Assembly: GCF_001571305.1 (NCBI RefSeq)
Contig: NZ_BCTN01000001.1
Location: 310,001-374,000, forward strand
DNA length: 64,000 nucleotides
From: Erwinia persicina NBRC 102418
GTDB taxonomy: Bacteria; Pseudomonadota; Gammaproteobacteria; Enterobacterales; Enterobacteriaceae
Direction of reading: 5' to 3'
The translations under genes were made by a program, and so were the position numbers. The notes below the pieces were generated by a model. It did no database searches, was not told where the DNA came from, and was given only the letters and a program-made list of their open reading frames with translations. The number at the start of each line of letters is the position of its first letter. Positions within the stretch are counted from its first letter, which is position 1. Shown piece by piece: positions 10,936 through 18,866 of this stretch.

Positions 10936-11724
10936 TTACTTGTCGTGCCAGTAGGCGACGGCACGCACATAGGTCGCATCGCAGCCGCGCTGTTCAATAA
11001 AGTAATCACTGAGTTTTTTGACAAACTCACCCTCACCCGTCAGCCAGATAAAGTAATCCCCGGCCGGCAGCGGCAGCGTATTGAAGGTATCAATCAGTGC
11101 AGCCAGATTTTCTGACTGCATATTGCCGCTGCCCATCCAGGTGACATCAACGCCGTTCAGCTTTTCCAGGTAAGCCTGACCGACGGCTTCATCCACCCAC
11201 GCGAACAGCTTATGCTGCTGACCGCTGAGGGTTTCCTGGCGGCGTTTAAAGGCGGGCAGCCCGCTTTCATCACAGACATACAGCTGGAACGCATAATCAT
11301 CCGGCACCACCAGCGAACCGCGCGGCCCGCCAATGGCCAGCCTGTCGCCAGGCTGTGCCTGTGCCGCCCAGTCGCTGGCCACGCCGCCGTCATGAATAAA
11401 GAAATCCAGCGTCAGGGTGTTCGCCACCCCGTCAAAAAACAGCGGCGTATAGTCACGGGAAATTGGACGCTGTCCCTCCTTCCACACCACGCCTTCCTCC
11501 GTGACCTCGGGCAGGTTCAGCGTGCCGCTGGCGTCCGGGAAGAACACTTTGATGTGGTCATCAAAACCGGGCGAGGTGAAGCCCGACAGATCCTCACCGC
11601 CAAAGTCGATGCGCCAGAAGCTTTCGGCCACCCGGGTTTTACCGGTGACAGTCAGCTGGCGGAAACGCAGCTCATTTCGCACGCGCTGCGGCGCACGGCT
11701 TGCTTTTACAGAATCAGTGGACAT
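10936..11724 (-). CDS. yqjH: NADPH-dependent ferric-siderophore reductase (YqjH/ViuB family)
   Basis: A 262-residue cytoplasmic flavoprotein of the siderophore-interacting family. An FAD-binding beta-barrel (about 20-135) carries the flavin motif SRDYTPLFF near residue 90. An NADPH-binding domain (about 140-262) contains GPRGSLVVPDDY and the C-terminal RAVAYWHDK. It reduces ferric chelates to release iron. It is followed by the yqjI-like repressor gene one base later. The upstream region has a Fur-like box and two AT-rich inverted repeats, consistent with iron control and control by the PadR protein. Confidence 0.88.
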   Translation of the reverse strand: MSTDSVKASRAPQRVRNELRFRQLTVTGKTRVAESFWRIDFGGEDLSGFTSPGFDDHIKVFFPDASGTLNLPEVTEEGVVWKEGQRPISRDYTPLFFDGVANTLTLDFFIHDGGVASDWAAQAQPGDRLAIGGPRGSLVVPDDYAFQLYVCDESGLPAFKRRQETLSGQQHKLFAWVDEAVGQAYLEKLNGVDVTWMGSGNMQSENLAALIDTFNTLPLPAGDYFIWLTGEGEFVKKLSDYFIEQRGCDATYVRAVAYWHDK

Positions 11725-11749
11725 GTTTACCCTTAGTGTTTGTTGAAAT

Positions 11750-11764
11750 CAGGAATCATTCTCA
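11750..11764 (-). promoter_or_regulatory. Fur-box-like site upstream of yqjH
   Basis: The minus-strand 15-mer TGAGAATGATTCCTG fits the Fur 7-1-7 pattern well in its first half (TGATAAT consensus) and poorly in its second. It lies about 30 bases before the yqjH start, a sensible place for iron repression of a siderophore reductase. Confidence 0.45.
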
Positions 11765-11778
11765 TTTAAGGGTAAAAT

Positions 11779-11800
11779 ATATCTATGATATATCTTGATA
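11779..11800. promoter_or_regulatory. Tandem AT-rich inverted repeats, probable YqjI operator
   Basis: ATATC-TAT-GATAT (11779-11791) is followed directly by TATC-TT-GATA (11791-11800), giving two overlapping inverted repeats 55-75 bases before yqjH. A PadR-type dimer such as the neighbouring YqjI is the obvious candidate ligand. Confidence 0.5.
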
Positions 11801-11849
11801 GCAACCCCGGGCTGCCGGTTTCCGGGGGGAAAAGGGTGCAATCTGTGCG

Positions 11850-13280
11850 CTATTGCTTTTCAGGGAGTGGCCGGTATTTCCACAGCCAGCGTCCGCTGTT
11901 CATCCGGCGGTAGAAACACGCGCCCCGGATCATCCAGTCGAGGAACATCCCCATCCAGATGCCCGCCACGCCAAAGCCCAGCACGACACCCAGCAGATAG
12001 CCAGCCACAATCCGTCCGCCCCACATACTCAGCAGGGATACCCACATGGTATAGCGCGCATCCCGCGCGCCCTTCAACCCGGCGGGAAGCACCCACGATG
12101 CCGCCCACAGCGGCATAAAGGCGGCATTAAGCCACACCAGCAGTTTCACCACATGGATGACCTCTTCATCGCGGGTGTAGAACTGCGCCAGCAGTCCGGC
12201 AAACGGCACGGTCAGCAGCGCCAGCGCGCAGAGAAAGAAGGTCGACATCCAGAAGATATAGCGCAGCTGGCGCTCCGGCTGGCCTAGCTGCCCGCGTCCG
12301 AGGCGCGTGCCGACAATAATCGTGGAGGCCGAGCCGAGCGCATTGCCCGGCAGGTTAATCAGCGACACGATGGAGAAAGCAATGAAGTTACCGGCAATGA
12401 CATCCGTGCCCATCCCGGCGACAAAAATCTGGGTTAACAGCTTGCCGCCGTTAAACAGCACGGATTCGATACTGGCCGGAATACCAATCCCGAGGACTTC
12501 CCGCAGGATGCTCATATTCAGACGGGTGAAATAGCTTTTCAGCGAGATTTTCAGCGCCGGGACAAAACCAATCACCAGCACGTAAATCACTGCCGCCGCA
12601 CCGATATAGCGCGAGATGGTCAGCCCTAACCCCGCGCCGACAAATCCCAGCCCGTGCCATGAGAAACAACCGTAGATAAGAATGCTGCTGATGATGATGT
12701 TGAGGATATTCATCCCGCCGTTGATCAGCATCGGAATTTTAGTATTTCCCGCCCCGCGCAGAGCCCCGCAGCCGATCAGCGCAATGGCGGCAGCCGGGTA
12801 GCTCCAGGCCGTGGTTTGCAAATAGGAGAGCGCCAGCGCTTTCACCTGCGGCTCGGCTTCACCGGCAATCAGATCGATGATCTGCGGGCCTGCAAACTCA
12901 ATCGTCAGCGCCAGCAGGACGGCAAACACCGTCATAATAATCAGCGACTGTCGGGCTGCGGCGACCGCTCTTTCCCGGTTAAGTTTACCGAGGCTGAACG
13001 CCACGACTACCGTGGTACCGAGGTCGATAGCGGCAAAAAAGGAGATAACCACCATGTTGAAACTGTCGGCCAGACCGACCCCGGCCATCGCTTCTTTGCC
13101 CAGCCAGCTTACCAGGAAGGTACTGAGTACCCCCATCAGCAGGACGCAAAGATTCTCAAAAAAGATAGGCACGGCCAGAGGGGTTATTTCACGCCAGAAC
13201 AGTACCCGCGAAGAACGTCTTTTCGGATACCATGCAGTACGCTTTATCGCCTGCTGCAGAGAAACGCTGAGGTTTTGCAA
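11850..13280 (-). CDS. MATE-family efflux transporter (YeeO/EmmdR-like)
   Basis: A 476-residue inner-membrane antiporter with about twelve hydrophobic segments in two homologous halves and the MATE landmarks PIFFENLCVLLMG in helix 1 and CGALRGAGNTKIPM between the halves. It is predicted to export cationic or flavin-like compounds using a cation gradient; the substrate is unknown. The start is TTG at 13280: an in-frame stop lies 15 bases upstream, no ATG occurs before residue 49, and GGA is 6 bases upstream. It is monocistronic, divergent from nothing obvious, and separated from yqjH by the operator region. Confidence 0.85.
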   Translation of the reverse strand: MQNLSVSLQQAIKRTAWYPKRRSSRVLFWREITPLAVPIFFENLCVLLMGVLSTFLVSWLGKEAMAGVGLADSFNMVVISFFAAIDLGTTVVVAFSLGKLNRERAVAAARQSLIIMTVFAVLLALTIEFAGPQIIDLIAGEAEPQVKALALSYLQTTAWSYPAAAIALIGCGALRGAGNTKIPMLINGGMNILNIIISSILIYGCFSWHGLGFVGAGLGLTISRYIGAAAVIYVLVIGFVPALKISLKSYFTRLNMSILREVLGIGIPASIESVLFNGGKLLTQIFVAGMGTDVIAGNFIAFSIVSLINLPGNALGSASTIIVGTRLGRGQLGQPERQLRYIFWMSTFFLCALALLTVPFAGLLAQFYTRDEEVIHVVKLLVWLNAAFMPLWAASWVLPAGLKGARDARYTMWVSLLSMWGGRIVAGYLLGVVLGFGVAGIWMGMFLDWMIRGACFYRRMNSGRWLWKYRPLPEKQ

Positions 13281-13380
13281 GATTGATCCAGTTTTTCACA
13301 GGAGAAATGAGCCTACGCTAACCAGATGATGGTAAAAGACCGGTCAATATGCAAAGTCTTTTTATGTTTCAAAATACGGC

Positions 13381-13407
13381 AAAAAAAGGCGGCGGCCCGG
13401 GGCCGCC
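13381..13407 (-). terminator. Intrinsic terminator after kdoO
   Basis: On the minus strand, GC-rich arms GGCGGCC/GGCCGCC with a short loop are followed, after a few bases, by seven T. It lies 9 bases beyond the Kdo hydroxylase stop. Confidence 0.75.
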
Positions 13408-13415
13408 CGGTCCCT

Positions 13416-14312
13416 TTACAGCAGCCGCCGGTGCAACAGTTTTTCCAGCACCGCGACGGGGGCCTGTTCAGGATGTTTCATGCCGGTAAGCGGCAGTAAA
13501 AACGTCTGCTCCAGCATAAACTGACCGCGCATGGCGGCATGGGGCGTCTGGTCAGCAAAACAGACCCAACTGCTGCCAGCAGGTAAGGTCAGAGCGACCT
13601 GAGGCCCCTGCTCCTGATAGCCCTGGTCAGCTTTCATCGCATCATGCAGCCGCAGCATCATATGGTCATAGCGCGTACGGTAGGATTTGGTCATGCCCAG
13701 ACGGTGTTGCAGCCAGCTGTTCAGGGGAGAATAGCCTTTCATATGCGGCATAAAGCGCTGCGCCAGCACCGGGAACGGCTCACCGACGCGCCACTCGCGG
13801 CTCTCACCTGCGGGATTGATATTGGTAAAAATGCGCAGGATGCGCTCCCCCTGAATGGGTCGGGAAGGAAACGCATCAACATGCAGGCGGCTGTCATCTT
13901 TGCGCCATGAGCTCTTTTCCCGCCACGCCGTGACCGGGTGCAGGCGCAGCGTATTGACCGGCGAGTGCAGCGCATGCCGGTATTCGGGCAGAAGCGCATC
14001 CACCAGTTGCAGGCAGTGCTGATAATAACGTGCCAGCAGCTGGCTGACCTGAGGCGCATTTTCCGGACGGGCAAGACCGCGCAGCTGCCCTTTTCCGGCA
14101 TTAAAGCTAATGTTTTTACGCTTAGGATCGGTCAGTGCGGGGGTAAGTAACGCCTGTTCCTCCGGCAGCAGGGAGAACGTCAGGCGGGGTAGAAACAGGA
14201 CTTTACCCTGCTCCAGCGACTCCAGTGCGTGGGTGTCTGGGAGTAACTCATCCCAGCGGGTCAGGGGCAGCGTACAGATGACCTGCTCCCGGGATAACGA
14301 TTGTTCTGCCAT
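13416..14312 (-). CDS. kdoO: Kdo 3-hydroxylase (Fe(II)/2-oxoglutarate dioxygenase)
   Basis: A 298-residue member of the Kdo_hydroxy family, which adds a hydroxyl to C3 of the outer Kdo sugar of lipopolysaccharide, converting it to Ko. The iron ligands are visible as the HxD pair H144/D146 (SRLHVDAFPSRP) and distal H258 (ADQTPHAAMRGQ), with R262 placed to bind 2-oxoglutarate. Length fits the family. It stands alone on the minus strand with its own terminator. If active, the lipid A-core of this strain carries Ko, which is more acid-stable than Kdo. The assignment rests on motifs and family resemblance. Confidence 0.8.
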   Translation of the reverse strand: MAEQSLSREQVICTLPLTRWDELLPDTHALESLEQGKVLFLPRLTFSLLPEEQALLTPALTDPKRKNISFNAGKGQLRGLARPENAPQVSQLLARYYQHCLQLVDALLPEYRHALHSPVNTLRLHPVTAWREKSSWRKDDSRLHVDAFPSRPIQGERILRIFTNINPAGESREWRVGEPFPVLAQRFMPHMKGYSPLNSWLQHRLGMTKSYRTRYDHMMLRLHDAMKADQGYQEQGPQVALTLPAGSSWVCFADQTPHAAMRGQFMLEQTFLLPLTGMKHPEQAPVAVLEKLLHRRLL

Positions 14313-14488
14313 ATTATATCCTTATAGACTGCGGTAAGATCCTGTGAGATTAGCGAACAGTATATTCCCGGGGTTAAATCAAAATTAAACCAGAGTTCAA
14401 CCGGATGGACAGAACCGGTGCCGCTACGCAGCACCGAATGCGGATCACTTTTATTGCTAAACTGCGCGATTAAAAACAGGAGTTAACC

Positions 14489-15562
14489 ATGAGATCCCGC
14501 TCTGTGACGCTGGAAGATGTCGCCAGCGCCGCCGGTGTGTCTTATCAGACCGTTTCCCGGGTACTGAACCATTCAGACCAGGTTGCAGAACAGACCCGCA
14601 AACGGGTGGAAGCGGCCATGCAGGCGCTGAATTACGTGCCCAACCGGGTGGCGCAGCAGCTGGCCGGGAAAAACACCCGTACGCTCGGTCTCGCCACCAG
14701 CGATCTGGCGCTGCTGGCCCCGGCGCAGATCGCGTCAGCCATCCAGCAGCGAACCAGCCAGCTGGGCTATCATCTGGTGATTGCCATGGCCGACGAGGGT
14801 GGCGCACAGCAGGCGGTCAGCGATTTGCTCTCTCAACGCGTGGATGCGCTGTTAATCAATGTGCCGCTGGATGCCCTGGCGGCGCAGCAGATAGAACGAA
14901 TGGCGGCCTCCCTGCCCTGTCTGTTTCTGGATGTCGCTGACGATGCCAATGTGGCCAGCTGTAGCTTCAGCGCCCATACCGGTGCGCGCCAGGGCGCGGA
15001 GCATCTGTTGCAGCTCGGGCACCAGCGTATTGCACTGCTCAACGGTCCGGCAGACTCCGTGGCGGCACGCGCGCGCACCGCAGTCTGGCGTCAGGTGCTG
15101 GAGGAGCATCATCTGACGCCCTTCCGGCAGTTAGAAGGTGACTGGAGTGCGCAGTCGGGCTATCTGGCCGTGATGCAGCTGGCAGGGCAGGCGTTACCGA
15201 CTGGCCTGCTGGTGGCAAATGATCAGATGGCATTAGGGGCGATGCAGGCGCTGCATCAGATGGGCGTGGCCGTCCCTGCGGAGGTATCCGTGGTGGGATA
15301 CGATGATACGGCCGACAGTGCCTGGTATCAGCCGCCCCTGACCACTGTGCGCCAGGATATGCGCCATCTGGGTGAAAGAAGCGTTCAGTGGCTGACCGGG
15401 CAGCTTGAACAACCCGGCAGACAGGCGCTGCTGCCGCCCTTTGCCACCGATCTGGTGGTGCGCGCCAGCACGGCCGCACCGCGCGCGGCAAAACGCCTCG
15501 CGCATCCGATTGCGACTGAGCTGCGACGACTGGCGCAGCAGCTGGACAATGACGTGCCATAA
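14489..15562 (+). CDS. LacI-family transcriptional repressor, LacI-like, no adjacent target genes
   Basis: A 357-residue repressor. The DNA-binding head at residues 1-60 is strikingly LacI-like (VTLEDVASAAGVSYQTVSRV followed by LNHSDQVAEQTR and a hinge PNRVAQQLAGK). The effector domain spans about 62-330, with VVGYDDTADSAWYQPPLTTVRQDM near residue 270, and a LacI-type tetramerisation tail follows (LRRLAQQLDN). No beta-galactosidase or permease gene lies next to it: kdoO is divergent on one side and tmaR convergent on the other. Its targets are elsewhere or lost. It ends in a bidirectional terminator shared with tmaR. Confidence 0.88.
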   Translation: MRSRSVTLEDVASAAGVSYQTVSRVLNHSDQVAEQTRKRVEAAMQALNYVPNRVAQQLAGKNTRTLGLATSDLALLAPAQIASAIQQRTSQLGYHLVIAMADEGGAQQAVSDLLSQRVDALLINVPLDALAAQQIERMAASLPCLFLDVADDANVASCSFSAHTGARQGAEHLLQLGHQRIALLNGPADSVAARARTAVWRQVLEEHHLTPFRQLEGDWSAQSGYLAVMQLAGQALPTGLLVANDQMALGAMQALHQMGVAVPAEVSVVGYDDTADSAWYQPPLTTVRQDMRHLGERSVQWLTGQLEQPGRQALLPPFATDLVVRASTAAPRAAKRLAHPIATELRRLAQQLDNDVP

Positions 15563-15564
15563 AA

Positions 15565-15591
15565 AAAGCCGGGCTGCTGAAGCCCGGCTTT
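15565..15591. terminator. Bidirectional intrinsic terminator between lacI-like gene and tmaR
   Basis: Eleven-base arms AAAGCCGGGCT/AGCCCGGCTTT with a 5-base loop, flanked by an A-run on one side and T on the other. It can serve both convergent genes. Confidence 0.85.
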
Positions 15592-15621
15592 ATCGTACTG
15601 CTCTGCTCTGACCGTGCGTTG

Positions 15622-15939
15622 TTACGCTTTCGGCTCGCCCAGAGATTTCAGTTTCTTGGACAGGTCACGACGCTCTTTCGACAGGTCAGCATTTTTGATG
15701 ATGTAGTCATCAACGCGATCTTCATAATCGCTGCGCATGCTGGCGATGATTTCCTGGATAGCTTCTACGCTCATGCCTGGCTTGATGTATTCGCCGAGGT
15801 TGTCCAGCAGCAGCACACGCTTCTGGTTATCACGGATTTTCTTTTCATTGTCGGTAATTTCACGTTGAAGCTTGTTTTTACGACGGAACATACGCACGAA
15901 CTCCAGTACGTCCTGAAATGATTGTTTTGCATTTTCCAT
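15622..15939 (-). CDS. tmaR: TmaR (YeeX, DUF496), polar organiser of PTS Enzyme I
   Basis: A 105-residue, highly charged coiled-coil protein closely matching E. coli YeeX/TmaR ([19 protein letters not shown] and the conserved [20 protein letters not shown]). TmaR clusters at the cell pole and sequesters Enzyme I of the sugar PTS. I chose ATG 15939 (MENAKQSF) because AAAGGTG lies just upstream; the longer frame from 15954 would place that Shine-Dalgarno inside the gene. The neighbour yeeA is the same as in E. coli. Confidence 0.93.
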   Translation of the reverse strand: MENAKQSFQDVLEFVRMFRRKNKLQREITDNEKKIRDNQKRVLLLDNLGEYIKPGMSVEAIQEIIASMRSDYEDRVDDYIIKNADLSKERRDLSKKLKSLGEPKA

Positions 15940-16100
15940 GAAGACACCTTTCATTTGGGCCTGCGCATACAGGCATCATTATCGTGGCTATCAGCTTAAC
16001 GGCGGGCCGCTGCCGATGGCAATTTTAAACTTACTGAACCGGATTCCCCCTATCTTACCCTGAAGCGAGTCAGCTCGCAGTAAGTTGTTGCTGGAACATT

Positions 16101-17159
16101 CTATTTTCGCAACGTCAGGCGGATCAACTCGGTCAGTCTTTCTAACTGACTGGCCATTTCCAGGCTCAGCCAGACATAGCCGTGGATGGGCGTTTCAACC
16201 AGTTCATCGCTGTCCGATTCCGCGATCAGCTGGCGCAATTCACGGGTGATCTCTGCCAGTTCCTCGCTGTTAGCCGCCATTTTACCCGTATCACCTTCAA
16301 CGATCACACGTGACAGCGCGCGCAGGGTATTTTCCGTCATCTGCTGGGTTCTGCGCAGCGCCGGGGCATTGAGCATAATCAGATGACTCTGACGCGATGC
16401 CCACCAGGCATTCAGCTGAAGCTCGAGCGTACAGACCAGGTTACGGTTCAGGGTCTGGATCCCCTCAAACACCGAGCGCGGCGTGCGCGTCTCTTTACTG
16501 GAGGGTTCAATCAGCGCCCGCATTTTGATCACATTACTCAGCAGACGCTGCAGCGGACGCGTCAGGCGCGGTTTCTCCACCAGGTTAGGCGAAAATCCGG
16601 CATGATAGACGCGGGCGGTTTCCAGCAGCAGGTCGGAGAGCTGAATGCGCCAGTGGGTATAGGCCTTCTGTGAATAGATGCTGGTAAACAGCAGCGCCAG
16701 CAGCGACCCGAGGATCACATCGCCCCCGCGCCACAGTGCGGTGGTCATATCGCCCGGCACCCCGCCGCAGATCACCGCCAGCGTGATACCAATCAGCAGC
16801 GCCATATACGGGTGCTTACCCAGCGTCAGAAAACCACTGATAAACATTACCGCTGCACACCATATCAGCATCACCGGCAGGGAGATCAGCTCCAGTTTGA
16901 GCGCAATCAGTCCGGAGATAGAACCAAAGATCGTGCCGCCAATACGCTGCACCGCGCGGGGGAAAACATTGCCCCACGAGGAGATCGGCCCCATCACCAC
17001 CACCAGGGTGATCAGCGGCCAGCTGCCTTCCGGGATCGCCATCACCCTGACCAGCAGGAACGTCAGAATGAAAGCCAGCGCGATACGCACGCCGTGCACG
17101 ATGCGATAATTACGATACAGGCTGAATTCAAAGGCCGTCAGCGGCTTGTCCGGTCGCAA
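16101..17159 (-). CDS. yeeA: FUSC-family inner-membrane protein YeeA
   Basis: A 352-residue protein. About six hydrophobic segments occupy the first 170 residues, and a cytoplasmic alpha-helical half follows. It belongs to the FUSC (fusaric acid resistance/aromatic efflux-like) group and matches E. coli YeeA closely (NYRIVHG near residue 15, SKETRTPRSVFEGIQTLNRN near residue 222). The start is TTG 17159, giving MRPDKPL like the E. coli protein, with GGAG 7 bases upstream. Transport substrate is not established. Synteny with tmaR, dacD and sbcB supports orthology. Confidence 0.88.
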   Translation of the reverse strand: MRPDKPLTAFEFSLYRNYRIVHGVRIALAFILTFLLVRVMAIPEGSWPLITLVVVMGPISSWGNVFPRAVQRIGGTIFGSISGLIALKLELISLPVMLIWCAAVMFISGFLTLGKHPYMALLIGITLAVICGGVPGDMTTALWRGGDVILGSLLALLFTSIYSQKAYTHWRIQLSDLLLETARVYHAGFSPNLVEKPRLTRPLQRLLSNVIKMRALIEPSSKETRTPRSVFEGIQTLNRNLVCTLELQLNAWWASRQSHLIMLNAPALRRTQQMTENTLRALSRVIVEGDTGKMAANSEELAEITRELRQLIAESDSDELVETPIHGYVWLSLEMASQLERLTELIRLTLRK

Positions 17160-17367
17160 AGGTGGCTCCGAAAGAAGAAGAATGAGCGGGACATCATACC
17201 TGAAGCGGGGGACGGGAGCAGACGGAGAATCGTCGTTTTACGGCTGTTTTTCCTCTCATTTAATCAGGGTAAGCAGCAGAAAACACTTAACTTACCCTGC
17301 GGAAACATAGCATTAATCAACCGTTTTCTTCTGACGGATGACATTCACACTTTTATCACAACGAGGA

Positions 17368-18540
17368 TCATAGCTTCAGCTTGATCCAGTCGCTGATGCG
17401 GGTCACGATCCCAGCCTCCTCAACCGGCTGCAGCGCCACCAGCGGATAGCTGGCCAGCGTTTTGTCACCTTCTACCAGTTGGATGGTGCCCACCTGCTCA
17501 TGCAGTTTGATTGGCGCTTCCAGATCCTTACGGTCAATGACATATTTCGCTTTCACCTTTTGCACCTCTTCACGTGGCAGCGCCAGGAAAACGTCTTTTT
17601 CACTGCCCAGAGAAATACGGTGCGGGTTGCCGTACCACACGGTTTCATGACCAATCTCTTTGCCAGCGTGGAACAGCTGTACCGTATCAAAGTTATTCTG
17701 GCCCCAGGTCAGCAGCTTACGCGCCTGCTCTTCCCGCCCTTTTGAGCTTTTCCCGCCCATGATCACCGCAATCAGGCGGCGCTGGCCGTCGACGCTGGAG
17801 GCGATGATATTAAAGCCGGCACTTTCGGTATGCCCGGTTTTCAGGCCGTCGACGTGCAGCGTTTTGTCCCACAGCAGCCCGTTGCGGTTCTGCTGGGTGA
17901 TACCGTTCCAGGTGAGCGACTTTTCACTGTACATCTGATAAAAATCCGGTTCCCCGCTGATAATGGCCCGGGAGAGAATGGCGAGGTCACGAGCCGTCGT
18001 AAACTGTCCGGGCGCATCCAGCCCGTGTACGGTTTCAAAGTGGGTATTACTCAAACCCAGCTTTTCAACGTACTGGTTCATCAGCGTGACAAAACTCGCC
18101 TGGCTGCCAGCAACATAATCGGCCAGGGCAACACAGGCATCATTGCCTGAATCAATAATTACCCCCCGGCTGAGGTCGCGAACGGACACTTTATCACCCG
18201 GCTTAAGGAACATCAGCGAAGAGCCTTTAAACACCGGATTGCCCCCGGCCCAGGCGTCCTTACCAACGGTAACAATATCGTCACGGGTGATGCGCTTTTT
18301 ATCAATGGCGCGATCCACAACATAGCCGGTCATCAGCTTCGTCAGGCTGGCCGGGTTGCGGCGTTCATCCGGGTTGCCTGAGGTCAGGATCTGGCCTGTG
18401 GTCGCATCCATCAGCACCCAGGAGGCGGCATCAATCGCCGGGGACGTGAGCGGGAATGCCAGCGCGGGCTGGACTTCAGCAACGGCGACACGACTCAGCG
18501 CCATGGCCAGACAGAAACTTACAAGCTGATGCTTTTTCAA
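17368..18540 (-). CDS. dacD: D-alanyl-D-alanine carboxypeptidase DacD (PBP6b)
   Basis: A 390-residue periplasmic penicillin-binding protein that trims the terminal D-Ala from peptidoglycan pentapeptides. It has a signal peptide of about 21 residues (cleavage near AVA|EVQP). The catalytic motifs are S65-x-x-K68 (ASLTKLM), S131-G-N133 and K234-T-G. The C-terminal beta domain runs from about residue 285 and ends in an amphipathic membrane anchor (GIVTRISDWIKLKL). Position beside sbcB identifies it as dacD rather than dacA or dacC. Confidence 0.93.
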   Translation of the reverse strand: MKKHQLVSFCLAMALSRVAVAEVQPALAFPLTSPAIDAASWVLMDATTGQILTSGNPDERRNPASLTKLMTGYVVDRAIDKKRITRDDIVTVGKDAWAGGNPVFKGSSLMFLKPGDKVSVRDLSRGVIIDSGNDACVALADYVAGSQASFVTLMNQYVEKLGLSNTHFETVHGLDAPGQFTTARDLAILSRAIISGEPDFYQMYSEKSLTWNGITQQNRNGLLWDKTLHVDGLKTGHTESAGFNIIASSVDGQRRLIAVIMGGKSSKGREEQARKLLTWGQNNFDTVQLFHAGKEIGHETVWYGNPHRISLGSEKDVFLALPREEVQKVKAKYVIDRKDLEAPIKLHEQVGTIQLVEGDKTLASYPLVALQPVEEAGIVTRISDWIKLKL

Positions 18541-18866
18541 CGATCAATCCTCAACATATCCAGAATAAAAAACTGCGCCTGTTGTACGGCATCCGCCATG
18601 TCTTTGCGTGACTAAATTGCAAGAAAATATGAATAAATCAGGGGATTAGCGGAAATTTTTTTTCTGGCTCTCCCTCTCCTGCCTGCGGGATGTTTCCGTC
18701 CTGCCGCGAGGCAATGCCAGGGAGCCAGAGCGGTCAGCCGCTGACCCATTTCGTGCATCTTCAGATATGGTTTACACTGACAGCCTATGTCAATGCGGGA
18801 AGGTTCACACAGGGAATCAGGCACTGCGTTTTCAACAGTTAACAAACAGAAGTGGACAGCGAAACA
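18541..18866. other. dacD-sbcB divergent intergenic region with long imperfect hairpin
   Basis: This 326-base gap carries the promoters of both genes, which I cannot place firmly. It holds an extended imperfect stem-loop at 18664-18728 whose outer arms CTGGCTC...AGGGAGCCAG pair with one bulge and whose inner GCCT/AGGC also pair. A run of eight T lies just before it on the plus strand. No convincing ORF is present. Confidence 0.4.

Noticed and set aside
10935-11036. N-terminal extension of the YqjI-like protein upstream of 10934
   Set aside because: It lies inside yqjH in another frame, is rich in serine and shows no YqjI-like His/Cys content. ATG 10934, directly after the yqjH stop, is the sensible start.
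14313-14488. LacI operator in front of the lacI-like gene (AACCGG...ACCGGT repeats)
   Set aside because: The short repeats are not centred on a convincing LacI-type palindrome and could be chance in GC-rich DNA.
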